Made by a program: the position numbers and the translations under genes. Below the pieces are notes generated by a model, which saw nothing but the letters and a program-made list of their open reading frames with translations, was not told the origin of the DNA and searched no databases. Of a stretch of DNA of 64,000 bases, positions 45,465 through 55,409 are shown piece after piece. Numbering within the stretch: the stretch's first letter is position 1; each line of letters opens with the position of its first letter. The stretch lies in the NCBI RefSeq assembly GCF_022832375.1, contig NZ_JALHLG010000011.1, positions 1-64,000 on the forward strand, in the 5' to 3' direction. Source of the DNA: Novosphingobium beihaiense. Lineage in GTDB: Bacteria > Pseudomonadota > Alphaproteobacteria > Sphingomonadales > Sphingomonadaceae.

Positions 45465-45971
45465 GTGCCCCCCAAGGCCACCCCCGATGCAATGACGCGC
45501 CGCCGTGTCCTCGGCTGGCTCGGTGCAGGCGTGGCCCTGCCGGTGCTGTCCGCCTGCGGCAGCGGCGATGCCGAGGCGAAGACCTATCCGGTCCACTACA
45601 GCGAGGCGGAATGGCGCAAGCGGCTGACGCCCATGCAGTTTCGCGTCCTGCGCGAAGAGGCGACCGAACGCCCTTATTCCTCGCCGCTTAACAAGGAACA
45701 CCGCGCGGGCACGTTCCTGTGCGCGGCGGACGGCCATCCGCTCTATTCCTCGAAGACGAAGTACGACAGCCACACCGGCTGGCCCAGCTTCTGGAAACCG
45801 CTGCCCGGCGCGATCGGCACATCCACCGACTACAAGCTGGGCTACCCGCGCACCGAAGTGCACTGCGCGCGCTGCGGCGGGCATCTGGGCCATGTCTTCG
45901 ACGACGGCCCGCCGCCCACCGGCAAGCGCTACTGCATGAACGGCGCGGCTATGACATTCCGGCCGGCCTGA
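45465..45971 (+). CDS. msrB: Peptide methionine-(R)-sulfoxide reductase with Tat/lipoprotein-like leader
   Basis: A 168-residue protein. AAAGGAG precedes the GTG start at 45465. The N-terminus has TRRRVLGWLGAGVALPVLSAC, a twin-arginine-like signal ending in a lipobox-type Cys, so the enzyme is probably periplasmic. The MsrB domain has HTGWPSFW, CARCGGHLGHVFDDGP and RYCMNGAAM with the catalytic Cys. The first of the two usual zinc C-x2-C pairs is CAAD, so zinc is probably not bound in the normal way. It repairs oxidised methionine in exported proteins. Confidence 0.9.
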   Translation: MPPKATPDAMTRRRVLGWLGAGVALPVLSACGSGDAEAKTYPVHYSEAEWRKRLTPMQFRVLREEATERPYSSPLNKEHRAGTFLCAADGHPLYSSKTKYDSHTGWPSFWKPLPGAIGTSTDYKLGYPRTEVHCARCGGHLGHVFDDGPPPTGKRYCMNGAAMTFRPA

Positions 45972-45985
45972 GGGCCGGTGTTTTT
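45961..45985 (+). terminator. Terminator overlapping msrB stop
   Basis: CCGGCC and GGCCGG around the TGA stop form a short stem followed by TGTTTTT. Confidence 0.75.
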
Positions 45986-46022
45986 CCATTCCCGTTCGTG
46001 TTGGAACACGAGAACACAGGTC

Positions 46023-46168
46023 TAGGGCCGATCGACATTCAGCTCTGACGGCCTGCAAATGGCGCTTTTGCGTACTTCCGGTGCTCACGTACATAAAGTA
46101 CGCTGCGCTCCGGGTTACGCAAAATCGCCATTTTCGGCTCGCCATCTTCTGAATGTCGATCGGCCCTA
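46023..46168. repeat. 146-bp MITE-like element with 20-bp inverted ends
   Basis: The ends (46023-46042 and 46149-46168) are perfect inverted repeats beginning TAGGGCCGATC. The interior shares TTCAG, ACGGCCTGCAAA, CCATTTTCGGCTC and CTGAATG with the 81-bp element at 36459. It encodes nothing. The rest of 45986-46373 holds only further short repeats. Confidence 0.8.
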
Positions 46169-46373
46169 ACGTGTCTCGACTTCGAGGCTTCAGCCCGAAG
46201 TTTATCCTGAGCATGTCGAAGGGCTCGACACGAACGGGAGGGGGAACTTTCGTTGAAAGCAAGGCCCCGAACCCGACAGGGTTCGCAAGGCCGACCGGCC
46301 GCCCGAGCTTATTGCGAGGAAAGCCAAGGCCGCGGATGCGGCCGCCCGGCGCTTGAGGGCCAGCCAACAATGG

Positions 46374-46455
46374 TGCGGGCGGCGGGACTCGAACCCGCAC
46401 GAGCAAAGCTCAGGGGATTTTAAGTCCCCGGCGTCTACCATTCCGCCACGCCCGC
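46374..46455 (-). tRNA. tRNA-Leu(UAA)
   Basis: The minus strand folds as a cloverleaf. The acceptor stem GCGGGCG pairs with CGCCCGC, the D arm is GCGGAATGGTAGACGC, and the anticodon stem GGGGA/TCCCC has the loop CTTAAAA with anticodon TAA. A long variable arm (TGAGCTTTGCTCG) is typical of Leu, and the T arm has GGTTCGAGTCC. CCA is not encoded. Confidence 0.95.
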
Positions 46456-46538
46456 ACGAAAAGGCCAGCGCGCTCTGGCAGATCGCAGGCGGCCGGGCAA
46501 CTGCCTGGAGGAAGGATTTCCCGGGAAGAGGGGGCCGC

Positions 46539-46820
46539 TTACGTCACGTTGAGACGGGCGCGCATTTCCTTGCCGGGTTTGAAATAGGGCACGCGCTTTT
46601 CGGGCACGTCCACGGTTTCCCCAGTGCGCGGGTTGCGGCCCTTGCGCCCTTCGCGATGACGCGTCGAAAAGGCGCCGAAGCCGCGCAGTTCGACCCGGCC
46701 GCCATCAGCCAGCCGCTGGCCGATCTCGTCGAAGAATGTATCGACCGCCCGCTCCACGTCTTCCGTGCGCAGCTCCGGATTGTCCCGGGCCAGTACTTGA
46801 AGAAGCTCAGACCTGATCAT
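46539..46820 (-). CDS. ihfB: Integration host factor beta subunit
   Basis: A 93-residue HU/IHF-family DNA-bending protein starting [11 protein letters not shown], with [16 protein letters not shown] and the arm tip GRNPRTGE. The MIRSELL start and [11 protein letters not shown] fit IhfB rather than HU. GAGGGG lies upstream of the ATG. IHF binds and bends specific sites in transcription and recombination. The gap 46821-47087 contains only the promoters of this gene and the transporter. Confidence 0.92.
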   Translation of the reverse strand: MIRSELLQVLARDNPELRTEDVERAVDTFFDEIGQRLADGGRVELRGFGAFSTRHREGRKGRNPRTGETVDVPEKRVPYFKPGKEMRARLNVT

Positions 46821-47087
46821 TGCGCCGTCCCCTCGCAAAAAAGTCAAAACCCGGGCGAATCATAAAATTACGTAAGTCTGCCCGAACGACTGCCATGAAA
46901 ATGCCATCCTGGCCGCCTTCGCGCAATGGCTTAGCTTTACACTGCCAAAACACTTCCGAATCGGGGCCTGGTGCCCGTCACAATGCGGGACGAGGCCGGG
47001 TGTTCCCCATTTACAGGCTCATTTTGCTTGTTAACCTGCCGACCCTTCAGCCTCCCCCCGGGATGACAAGGGACAACAAGACGTCGC

Positions 47088-48740
47088 ATGAAGGATATTG
47101 CAAGCTGGACAGAGGGTGACTGGATTGCGGCGATTGCCGCTGTCGCCCTGTTCGCCGTACTCGCCATCGGCGGCGTGATCGCCACTCGCAAGAGCGAGGA
47201 ATTCGCCGGCCACCCCAGAGGGCTGTTCGTGCTGTTCTATGCCGAGATGTGGGAGCGCTTCTCCTATTACGGCATGCGCGCACTGCTGATCCTCTACCTC
47301 GTCAAGTTCTGGCTGTTTACCGACAGCGATTCCAACCTCATCTACGGTGCCTATACCAGCCTGGTCTATATCACCCCGGTGCTGGGCGGCTATCTGGCCG
47401 ATCGCTGGCTGGGGCAGCGCAAGGCGGTGGTGTTCGGCGGCCTCGTTCTGGCACTGGGCCATCTGCTCATGGCCTACGAAGGGCTGCAGGGCGTAACCGA
47501 TCCTGCCGTGAAGCAGGCGGACCCGGCGATCAATGCGTTCTGGCTGGCGCTGGCGCTGATCATTGTCGGCTCGGGCTTTCTCAAGGCCAATATCTCGGTG
47601 ATCGTCGGCCAGCTCTATGGCTTGCGCGATACCCGCCGCGATGCGGCCTACACGGTGTTCTACATGGGCGTGAACACCGGCGCGGCGCTGGGTTCGATCC
47701 TTGTCGGCTATCTGGGTGAGACGATCGGCTGGTCCTGGGGCTTCGGCCTGGCCGGGATCGGCATGGTGCTGGGCCTGATCATCTTCATGCTGGGCAAGCC
47801 CGCGCTCAAGGGCAAGGGCGAGCCGCCCGCCCCGCTGGCGAAGAAGCACGAAATGATGCTCTATGCCATCGGCGCGGCATCGGTGACGGTGATCTGGCTT
47901 CTGCTCCAGTATATCGACGTGATCCAGACGATGCTGATCGTCGCGGGCGTGGCGATGCTGCTCTACACGCTCTACGAAGCGTTCAAGCTGCCCAAGGAAC
48001 CGCGCGAGCGCATCTTCGCGATCCTGTTCCTGATCGCGCTCAATCCGGTGTTCTGGGGCCTGTTCGAGCAGGCGGGCGGTTCGCTCAGCCTTTATACGGA
48101 CAAGTTCGTCGATCGCGGCGGGGTGCCCACCAGTCTCTTCCAGTCGATCAACCCGATCTACATCGTGCTGCTCGGCCCGATCTTTGCCGGGCTGTGGCAG
48201 TGGCTGGGCAAGCGCGGGTGGGAACCTTCCGCGCCCGCCAAGTTCGGCTATGCGCTGATCCAGGTCGGCTTGGGTTTCCTCGTCTTCGTATGGGGCGCGG
48301 GCACGAACGATCCGGCGGTGATGACCTCGGTCGTCTTCGTGTTCCTGATCTATTTCCTGCATACCAGCGGCGAGCTGTGCCTTTCGCCCGTGGGCCTTTC
48401 GGCGATGACGCGGCTGGCGCCGCTGCATCTGGCCAGCTTCATCATGGGCGCCTGGTTCTACATGACCGCGGTCGGCAATTTCGTCGCGGGCAAGATCGGC
48501 GAGGCGACCGGCGGCGAAGGCGGAGAGATGAGCAAGGCGGTGACGCTGGCGGTCTATACCAAGATCGGCTGGGTCACGATCGGCATCGCGGTGGTGGTGC
48601 TGGCGCTTTCGCCTTTCGTGAAGCGCTGGATGCACCTCGATACGCTCGATGACGGGGCGGATGGCCTTGCGGGCGGTGACGAATTCGGAATCGAAGCACA
48701 GGAAGCCGGGATGCACCCGGAACTCAAACCCAAGGCCTGA
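47088..48740 (+). CDS. POT-family proton-coupled oligopeptide transporter
   Basis: A 550-residue transporter with 12-14 helices. The family signature EMWERFSYYGMRALL is near residue 50, and FYMGVNTGAALGS is the second PTR2 motif. It imports di- and tripeptides with protons. It stands upstream of two amidohydrolase genes, which may act on peptides or derivatives, giving a plausible peptide-uptake module. Confidence 0.92.
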   Translation: MKDIASWTEGDWIAAIAAVALFAVLAIGGVIATRKSEEFAGHPRGLFVLFYAEMWERFSYYGMRALLILYLVKFWLFTDSDSNLIYGAYTSLVYITPVLGGYLADRWLGQRKAVVFGGLVLALGHLLMAYEGLQGVTDPAVKQADPAINAFWLALALIIVGSGFLKANISVIVGQLYGLRDTRRDAAYTVFYMGVNTGAALGSILVGYLGETIGWSWGFGLAGIGMVLGLIIFMLGKPALKGKGEPPAPLAKKHEMMLYAIGAASVTVIWLLLQYIDVIQTMLIVAGVAMLLYTLYEAFKLPKEPRERIFAILFLIALNPVFWGLFEQAGGSLSLYTDKFVDRGGVPTSLFQSINPIYIVLLGPIFAGLWQWLGKRGWEPSAPAKFGYALIQVGLGFLVFVWGAGTNDPAVMTSVVFVFLIYFLHTSGELCLSPVGLSAMTRLAPLHLASFIMGAWFYMTAVGNFVAGKIGEATGGEGGEMSKAVTLAVYTKIGWVTIGIAVVVLALSPFVKRWMHLDTLDDGADGLAGGDEFGIEAQEAGMHPELKPKA

Positions 48741-48763
48741 GGGCAGCGAACAGGGGGCACGGC

Positions 48764-50149
48764 ATGAGGGGCAGACCGGCTAAGGCCAAGTGGAGCGCGG
48801 CGGTTCTGGCCGCGCTGGCGATGACGCTTGTCACCACCAGCGGCGAGGCGAAGAGCCGCAAGGACAAGGAGGCGCCCGCGGCGGAAGTGCCGTATCCCTC
48901 CACCTACAAGCCCTATCCGGGCCGCCCCACCGCCTTGACCGGCGCCACCGTCTATGACGGGCGCGGCGGGCGGATCGATAACGGCACGGTGCTGTTCGCG
49001 GATGGCAAGCTGGTGGCGATCGGCGGGGCGGATCTGGCGATCCCCGATGGCTACGAGCGGATTGATGCGCGCGGCAAGTTCGTCACCCCCGGTGTGATCG
49101 ATGCCCACTCGCACCTGGGCGTCTATCCCAGCCCGGGCGTGAGCGCGCTGTCCGATGGGAACGAGGCGACGGCTCCCACCACGCCTGACGTCTGGGCCGA
49201 GCACTCGGTCTGGCCGCAGGATCCGGGCTTTACGCGCGCGCTGGCGAATGGCGGTATCACCTCGCTGCAGATCCTGCCTGGTTCGGCGAACCTGATGGGC
49301 GGCCGTTCAGTCACGCTCAAGAACGTGCCCAGCCTGACGGTGCAGGGCATGAAGTTTCCCGGCGCGCCCTATTCGCTGAAGATGGCCTGCGGTGAGAATC
49401 CCAAGCGCGTCTACGGCAGCAAGGGCCAGAAGCCGTCCACCCGCATGGGCAATTTCGCGGTGAACCGGCAGACCTGGATCGATGCCAGGGCCTATATGGA
49501 CGATCCCGATGCAGACCGCGATCTGGGCAAGGACACGCTGGCGGGCGTGCTCAAGGGCGATATCCTCGTCCAGAACCACTGCTACCGTGCCGACGAGATG
49601 GCGCTGGTGATCGATATGGCCAAGGAGATGGGCTACAAGGTCACGGCGTTCCACCACGCGGTGGAAAGCTACAAGATCGCCGATCTGCTGAAGGCGAACG
49701 ACATCTGCTCGGCGGTCTGGGCCGACTGGTACGGCTTCAAGATGGAAGCCTATGACGGCATTCCCGAAAACGCCGCGCTGATCGCCCATGCCGGGGCCTG
49801 TGTGGTGATCCATTCGGACGATGAGAACGGCATCCAGCGCCTCAATCAGGAAGCGGCCAAAGCGCAGGCGGCGGGCCGCCGCATCGGCGTTGATATTCCC
49901 GATGCGCAAGTCGTCGGCTGGTTCACCTACAACGCCGCGAAGGCCATGGGCATCAGCGGCGAGACGGGCAGTCTGGAGAAGGGCAAGATGGCCGATGTGG
50001 TGCTGTGGAACGGCAATCCGCTCTCGGTCTACAGCCGCCCCGAGAAAGTCTGGATCGATGGCGCGATGCTATTCGATGCGGACAATCCCAAGCTGCGCCC
50101 GGTGAGCGATTTCGAGCTTGGCCAGCCCGGCGAAGGAGACGTGAAATGA
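48764..50149 (+). CDS. Exported amidohydrolase
   Basis: A 461-residue metal-dependent hydrolase with an N-terminal signal (WSAAVLAALAMTLVTTSGEA). The metal motif is DAHSHLG near 112, with further ligands in QNHCYRADE, FHHAVES and HSDDEN, matching imidazolonepropionase/dipeptidase-like amidohydrolases. It is probably periplasmic and may hydrolyse cyclic or peptide substrates. Its stop overlaps the next amidohydrolase gene (ATGA). Confidence 0.9.
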   Translation: MRGRPAKAKWSAAVLAALAMTLVTTSGEAKSRKDKEAPAAEVPYPSTYKPYPGRPTALTGATVYDGRGGRIDNGTVLFADGKLVAIGGADLAIPDGYERIDARGKFVTPGVIDAHSHLGVYPSPGVSALSDGNEATAPTTPDVWAEHSVWPQDPGFTRALANGGITSLQILPGSANLMGGRSVTLKNVPSLTVQGMKFPGAPYSLKMACGENPKRVYGSKGQKPSTRMGNFAVNRQTWIDARAYMDDPDADRDLGKDTLAGVLKGDILVQNHCYRADEMALVIDMAKEMGYKVTAFHHAVESYKIADLLKANDICSAVWADWYGFKMEAYDGIPENAALIAHAGACVVIHSDDENGIQRLNQEAAKAQAAGRRIGVDIPDAQVVGWFTYNAAKAMGISGETGSLEKGKMADVVLWNGNPLSVYSRPEKVWIDGAMLFDADNPKLRPVSDFELGQPGEGDVK

Positions 50150-51447
50150 GCCGCCGCGCCGTTCTTGCCGCCGCGCTGGCGGCTGCAGTGCTTCCTTTTG
50201 CCGCGCAGGCGCAGGATCTGGCCATCACCAACGCCACGCTTGCTATCGGCGACGGCGGCGCGCCCGTCGAGCACGGCACCGTCGTCGTGCGCGGTGGCAA
50301 GGTAGTCGCCGCCGGGGCGGATGTGGCCGTGCCCGCGGGGATGCAGGCGATCGACGGCACCGGCAAATGGGTGACGCCGGGCCTGTTCTCGGCCGTGACC
50401 GATCTCGGGCTGTGGGATGTCGAAGCGGTCGATACCAGCAACGATCTGGAGGCGGACGATTCGCCGTTCAACGCCGCGCTCGACGTGGCGCCCGCGCTCA
50501 ATCCCTCCAGCCAGCATGTCGCGATCAGCCGCGCGGGCGGGGTGACGCGCGCGACTGTCGCCGCGTTTAACGGCAAGTCGATCTTCGCCGGGCAAGGCGC
50601 GGTGATCGATCTGGCGGCCGATGCCGCGATGCTGATGAAGCCCCGCGCGTTCCAGTTCGTCGAACTGGGCGAAGCGGGCGCGCGTCTGGCAGGCGGCAGC
50701 CGCGTGGCTGCCCATGTCGCGCTGCGCAACGCCTTGCGCGAGGCGAAGGAACTGGCCGCGCTGCCCGCCGGATCGCAGCGGCAGAGCGATGCCATGCTCA
50801 CCCGCCCCGATGCCATGGCGCTGGCCAAAGTGCTGGACGGCAGCGAGCCGCTCTATGTTGGCGTCGAGCGCGCGGCGGACATTCGCAGCGTGCTGGCGCT
50901 CAAGGGCGAGTTTCCGAAGCTGAAGCTGGTGCTGGTCGGCGCCACTGAAGGCTGGCTGCTTGCACCGGAGATCGCCGCCGCGCATGTGCCGGTGATCACG
51001 ATGCCGCTGCGCGACCTGCCCGATGCGTTCGAGACGCTGGCGGCCACCCAGTCCAACGTCGGCCGCATGACCAAGGCGGGCGTGAAAGTCGCCATCGGCA
51101 TGTTCACTGGCGGCAACCAGCCGCGCTATGCGCCGCAGCAGGCAGGCAACCTTGTCGCCCTGACGAAACTGCCTGGTGCCTCGGGCCTCACCTGGGGCCA
51201 GGCTTTCGCGGCGATCAGCTCGATCCCGGCGGAGATCAGCGGATATGGCGGGAAAGCAGGCGTGCTGGCCCCCGGTGCCGTGGGCGATGTCGTGCTGTGG
51301 GATGGTGATCCGCTGGAATTGTCCTCCGCGCCCGAAGAGGTGTGGATCGACGGCGTGAAGCAGTCGCTCGACAACCACCAGACCCGCTTGCGCGAACGCT
51401 ACAAGGATCTGGACCGGACTTATCTGCCCAAGGCTTACGACTGGTAG
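50146..51447 (+). CDS. Amidohydrolase-like protein lacking the metal motif
   Basis: A 433-residue exported protein (signal AVLAAALAAAVLPFAAQA) with the same fold as its upstream neighbour. Where the family has H-x-H after VTPG, it reads VTPGLFSAVTDLG, so both His ligands are absent. The other metal-site histidines cannot be found at the expected spacing. It may be a non-catalytic partner of the first amidohydrolase; the overlap of the genes suggests a fixed ratio. The C-terminal AVGDVVLWDGDPLEL region is well kept. Confidence 0.8.
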   Translation: MSRRAVLAAALAAAVLPFAAQAQDLAITNATLAIGDGGAPVEHGTVVVRGGKVVAAGADVAVPAGMQAIDGTGKWVTPGLFSAVTDLGLWDVEAVDTSNDLEADDSPFNAALDVAPALNPSSQHVAISRAGGVTRATVAAFNGKSIFAGQGAVIDLAADAAMLMKPRAFQFVELGEAGARLAGGSRVAAHVALRNALREAKELAALPAGSQRQSDAMLTRPDAMALAKVLDGSEPLYVGVERAADIRSVLALKGEFPKLKLVLVGATEGWLLAPEIAAAHVPVITMPLRDLPDAFETLAATQSNVGRMTKAGVKVAIGMFTGGNQPRYAPQQAGNLVALTKLPGASGLTWGQAFAAISSIPAEISGYGGKAGVLAPGAVGDVVLWDGDPLELSSAPEEVWIDGVKQSLDNHQTRLRERYKDLDRTYLPKAYDW

Positions 51448-51448
51448 G

Positions 51449-51940
51449 ATGGGCCATCTGGTCATTCGCCCGGCGGAACCGGCTGATGCGACGGCGATCG
51501 TCGCGGTTCTCCTGCCCGCAATCCGCGACGGTCAGACGCTGACAACCGATCCGGACATGACCGAAGCGGAAATCCAGCGCTATTGGATGGCTCCAGACAA
51601 GGAGGTTTTCGTCGCCGAAGAGGGTGGCGCGATCCTCGGCACGTACTATGTCCGGCCCAATCAGGCGGGTGGCGGCCGTCACGTCTGCAACGGCGGATAT
51701 GTGACGGCGGCCGAAGCGGCGGGCCGGGGCATTGCCCGGCGCATGTGCGAACATTCGCTGCAACAGGCCCGGTCGCGCGGATACCGGGCCATGCAGTTCA
51801 ATTGCGTCGTCAGTACCAACGAACCGGCGGTGCACCTTTGGCAATCACTGGGTTTCGATATCGCGGGCCGCTTGCCGGGCGCGTTCCGGCATCCGCAGCA
51901 TGGCTTTGTCGATTTGCTGGTGATGTTTCAGGTGTTGTGA
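51449..51940 (+). CDS. GNAT-family N-acetyltransferase
   Basis: A 163-residue acetyltransferase with VIRPAEPADA at the N-terminus, the acetyl-CoA loop AAGRGIARRMCEHS near 92-105 and NEPAVHLWQSLGFDI. It starts one base after the amidohydrolase stop, so it is probably in the same transcript. The acceptor is unknown. Confidence 0.87.
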   Translation: MGHLVIRPAEPADATAIVAVLLPAIRDGQTLTTDPDMTEAEIQRYWMAPDKEVFVAEEGGAILGTYYVRPNQAGGGRHVCNGGYVTAAEAAGRGIARRMCEHSLQQARSRGYRAMQFNCVVSTNEPAVHLWQSLGFDIAGRLPGAFRHPQHGFVDLLVMFQVL

Positions 51941-51997
51941 ATTCCCGAGCGGGGCCATACCCATCTCGTGGCGAGTTTTCCTGTCATGTGAGCTGCG

Positions 51998-52789
51998 TCA
52001 AAGTCCTTTGCGGACAAGCCACTGGACTATCGCGTCCTGTGCCTGGGCCGTGAACTGCAATTGATGGCCGTTACCGTCGAAACGCAGAAACTCGCCGTGC
52101 GGAGCAGCGTTTGCCAGCGCACGCCCCTGTTTGAACGGTATCACGCGATCGTCGGCGCCGTGCAGCACCAGCACTGGCGCCTCCATGTCAGCGATGACAT
52201 CGCGGCTTTTGAACTGATCGTGCATGAGCAGACGAACCGGCGCCCAGGGCAAAGCCGCCGCGCCTGCATCGGCAAGGCTGGTAAAGGGCGAAACCAGAAC
52301 AAGAGCCGCAGGCGTGCGGTCTGCTGCCAGTTGTGTGGCAATTCCCGTACCCAGCGATGCGCCCATCAATATGACAGATTCCGGCTTGATCCCTTGCGCG
52401 CTTAAAAAGGCCTCCGCCGCCTTTCCATCCATGATGAGGCCTGCTTCGGTAGGCTTCCCGGGGTTTCCAGCATAGCCGCGGTAGTCCGCCAGAAGAACCC
52501 CGTAACCTGCTTCGGCCAGACCCCGCGTGGCGGCTGCGGCTCCGGGCAGGGTATCGCCGTTGCCATGAAAGAACAGCACGGTGCGTTTGCCGGAACGGGC
52601 AGGGTGCCATGCGGCGGTGAGCGTCAGGCCGTCTCCGGTTTTCAGGTGAACTTTTTCGAAGCCCGCCGGAATGGCCACCGGGCCCCCCGGAGCCGGATAG
52701 ATGATGGCTCGCTGGCCAAGGTAGAGGGCCAGAATAGCGATTGCATAGAGCCCGGCAGCTCCAAGAAGAAAGGCCGGCAATCGCGGCAC
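51998..52789 (-). CDS. Membrane-anchored alpha/beta hydrolase (BEM46-like)
   Basis: A 263-residue protein with an N-terminal helix (AFLLGAAGLYAIAILALYLG), then FFHGNGDTLPG, the nucleophile motif MGASLGTGIA, HGADDRVIPF and GNGHQL for the acid and His. This is the ABHD13/BEM46 pattern. The substrate is unknown. It ends convergently with the GNAT gene and lies just downstream of dxs. Confidence 0.87.
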   Translation of the reverse strand: MPRLPAFLLGAAGLYAIAILALYLGQRAIIYPAPGGPVAIPAGFEKVHLKTGDGLTLTAAWHPARSGKRTVLFFHGNGDTLPGAAAATRGLAEAGYGVLLADYRGYAGNPGKPTEAGLIMDGKAAEAFLSAQGIKPESVILMGASLGTGIATQLAADRTPAALVLVSPFTSLADAGAAALPWAPVRLLMHDQFKSRDVIADMEAPVLVLHGADDRVIPFKQGRALANAAPHGEFLRFDGNGHQLQFTAQAQDAIVQWLVRKGL

Positions 52790-52809
52790 TCAGCGAGCCT
52801 TGCGGTGCT

Positions 52810-54732
52810 TCAAGCCCGTGCTTCTTCAACGCCCGTACTGTTGTGGCGCAGCGCTTTCAGCACCGTATCGGCGATCTGCGGCGCGTTCAGCCCGGCCTCG
52901 TCGTACTGCGCTTCGGGTTTGTCCTGATCCTGGAACACGTCGGGCAGGCGCATGGTGCGGATTTTCAGGCCTGCATCGGTCAGGCCCTCGTCGCTCGCCA
53001 TGGTGAGGACGTGGGCGCCGAGGCCGCCGATCGCGCCTTCCTCCACCGTCACCACCACATCGTGGCTGAGCATCAGCTTGCGGATCAGATCGCTGTCGAG
53101 CGGCTTGGCGAAGCGCAGGTCCGCCACCGTCGTGGAGAGGCCCTTGGCTTCCAGCGTGTCCGCGGCCTTCAGCGCTTCGCCAAGGCGCGTGCCGAGCGAG
53201 AGAATCGCGACTTTCGAGCCTTCGCGCACGATCCGGCCCTTGCCGATTTCCAGCAGTTCGGGCGTTTCGGGCAGCGGCACGCCCACGCCGTTGCCGCGCG
53301 GATAGCGGAAGGCGATGGGGCCTGCGTCGTACTGCGCGGCGGTGTGGGTCATGTGGACCAGTTCCGCCTCGTCGGCGGCGGCCATCACCACCATGTTCGG
53401 CAGCGTTGCCAGATAAGTGATGTCGAAGCTGCCCGCGTGGGTGGCGCCGTCCGCGCCGACCAGCCCGGCGCGGTCGATGGCGAAGCGCACGGGCAGGTTC
53501 TGGATCGCCACGTCGTGCACCACCTGATCGAAGGCGCGCTGCAGGAAGGTGGAATAGATCGCGCAGAACGGGCGCATGCCCTGTGCGGCGAGGCCCGCCG
53601 CGAACGTCACTGCGTGCTGTTCGGCAATGCCAACATCGAAACTGCGTTCGGGGAAGCGGGCGGCGAACTTGTCGAGTCCGGTGCCGCTCGGCATCGCAGC
53701 GGTGATCGCGCAGACGCGGCTGTCGGCTTCGGCTTCGGCGATCAGCGCCTTGGCGAAGACGCCAGTATAGCTCGGCGCTCCGGCGGGGACTTTCACCTGC
53801 TCGCCGGTGACGACGTTGAACTTCTGCACGCCGTGATATTTGTCAGCAGCGTTTTCAGCGGGGGCATAGCCCTTGCCCTTCTGCGTAACGACGTGGATCA
53901 GGCACGGCCCCTCGGCGGCATCGCGCACGTTTTCGAAGATCGGAATCAACTGGTCGAGGTTATGCCCGTCGACCGGGCCGACGTAATAGAAGCCCAGTTC
54001 CTCGAACAGGGTGCCGCCCATGGCCATGCCGCGCGCGAACTCGTCGGTCTTGCGGGCGGCCTTGTGCAGCGGCTCGGGCAGGCGGCGCGAGATGCGCCGG
54101 GCCACTTCGCGCAGCGACAGGAACGGGCGCGAGGATACCAGCTGGGCCAGATAGGCCGACAGCCCGCCGACGGGCGGCGCGATCGACATGTCGTTGTCAT
54201 TGAGGATCACGACGAGGCGGTTGCCCGCCTCGCGCGCGTTGTTCATCGCTTCGTAGGCCATGCCCGCGCTCATCGCGCCGTCGCCGATCACGGCGATGCC
54301 GCGCCCCGGCGCGTCCTTCAGCTTGTTGGCGATGGCAAAGCCCAGCGCCGCCGAGATCGAGGTGGAGCTGTGCGCGGTGCCGAACGGATCGTATTCGCTT
54401 TCGGCGCGCTTGGTGAAGCCCGAAAGCCCGCCACCCTGGCGCACGGTGCGGATACGGTCGCGCCGGCCCGTGATGATCTTGTGCGGATAGGCCTGATGGC
54501 CCACGTCCCAGATCAGCCGGTCGTCAGGCGTGTTGAAGACGTAATGCAGCGCGACCGTCAGTTCGACGACGCCGAGGCCGGAGCCGAGGTGCCCGCCGGT
54601 CTGGCCGACGGTGGAGATCGTCTCGCTGCGCAGCTCGTCAGCGAGCCCGCGCAGCTGCGCGGGCTTGAGCTTGCGGAGGTCTTCGGGAGTCGAAACCGTA
54701 TCGAGCAGAGGTGTGGCCGGGTTGGCATTCAT
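52810..54732 (-). CDS. dxs: 1-deoxy-D-xylulose-5-phosphate synthase
   Basis: A 640-residue thiamine-diphosphate enzyme at the head of the MEP isoprenoid route. [15 protein letters not shown], the ThDP motif [29 protein letters not shown] and [17 protein letters not shown] are all diagnostic. The length is normal. It condenses pyruvate and glyceraldehyde-3-phosphate, supplying carotenoid and quinone precursors in this type of organism. Confidence 0.97.
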   Translation of the reverse strand: MNANPATPLLDTVSTPEDLRKLKPAQLRGLADELRSETISTVGQTGGHLGSGLGVVELTVALHYVFNTPDDRLIWDVGHQAYPHKIITGRRDRIRTVRQGGGLSGFTKRAESEYDPFGTAHSSTSISAALGFAIANKLKDAPGRGIAVIGDGAMSAGMAYEAMNNAREAGNRLVVILNDNDMSIAPPVGGLSAYLAQLVSSRPFLSLREVARRISRRLPEPLHKAARKTDEFARGMAMGGTLFEELGFYYVGPVDGHNLDQLIPIFENVRDAAEGPCLIHVVTQKGKGYAPAENAADKYHGVQKFNVVTGEQVKVPAGAPSYTGVFAKALIAEAEADSRVCAITAAMPSGTGLDKFAARFPERSFDVGIAEQHAVTFAAGLAAQGMRPFCAIYSTFLQRAFDQVVHDVAIQNLPVRFAIDRAGLVGADGATHAGSFDITYLATLPNMVVMAAADEAELVHMTHTAAQYDAGPIAFRYPRGNGVGVPLPETPELLEIGKGRIVREGSKVAILSLGTRLGEALKAADTLEAKGLSTTVADLRFAKPLDSDLIRKLMLSHDVVVTVEEGAIGGLGAHVLTMASDEGLTDAGLKIRTMRLPDVFQDQDKPEAQYDEAGLNAPQIADTVLKALRHNSTGVEEARA

Positions 54733-54826
54733 TCCCGGGCCCTTACACCTTCATGACTTTCATGTCGATTGACAGTAACGGTCATGTCCGGCGGTGTGCA
54801 CTGGCGCTGACTTTAGGGAGCCCATC

Positions 54827-55351
54827 TTGAATATTCGTACTGCCACTCAATCCGACCTGCCCGAACTGCTCCGGATCATGGAAGCGTCGATCGCCGGGTT
54901 GCAGGCGGGATTTCTCGGTCCCGCGCAGATCGCCTCAAGCCGGGCGGTCATGGGGCTCGACCGGCAGCTGATCGCGGACGAGACCTATTTCGTCGCGGAG
55001 CTGGAGGGGGCCATCGCCGGATGCGGCGGCTGGAGCCGGCGGGCGACGCTCTATGGCGGCGATCACAGCGAGGGCCTGCGCGAGCCGCGCCTGCTCGATC
55101 CGGCGAGCGAGCCCGCGCGGGTGCGGGCGATGTACACGGACCCGGCCTTCGCCCGGCGCGGAGTGGGCCGCGCGTTGCTGGCCCATTGCGAGGCGGCGGC
55201 GCGGGCCGAGGGTTTTACGGCGGTGGAGCTGATGGGCACGCGCGCGGGCGAGCCGCTCTATGCGGCGGCGGGCTATGCGGTGATCGAGCGGATCGAGGAT
55301 GCCCGGGGCGGCGCGCCAGTGCCGCTGGCACGGATGGGCAAGGCGCTGTGA
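54827..55351 (+). CDS. GNAT-family N-acetyltransferase
   Basis: A 174-residue acetyltransferase starting with TTG behind GGGAG. The CoA loop is FARRGVGRALLAHCEAAA and the end of the fold GEPLYAAAGYAV. The start of the open frame at 54794 has no ribosome site. The acceptor is unknown. Confidence 0.85.
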   Translation: MNIRTATQSDLPELLRIMEASIAGLQAGFLGPAQIASSRAVMGLDRQLIADETYFVAELEGAIAGCGGWSRRATLYGGDHSEGLREPRLLDPASEPARVRAMYTDPAFARRGVGRALLAHCEAAARAEGFTAVELMGTRAGEPLYAAAGYAVIERIEDARGGAPVPLARMGKAL

Positions 55352-55409
55352 GGTTGCTCAAGCCACGATGGCGTCCGTTCGTGTAAAATGCAGGGGATCT
55401 GAATTGCCC

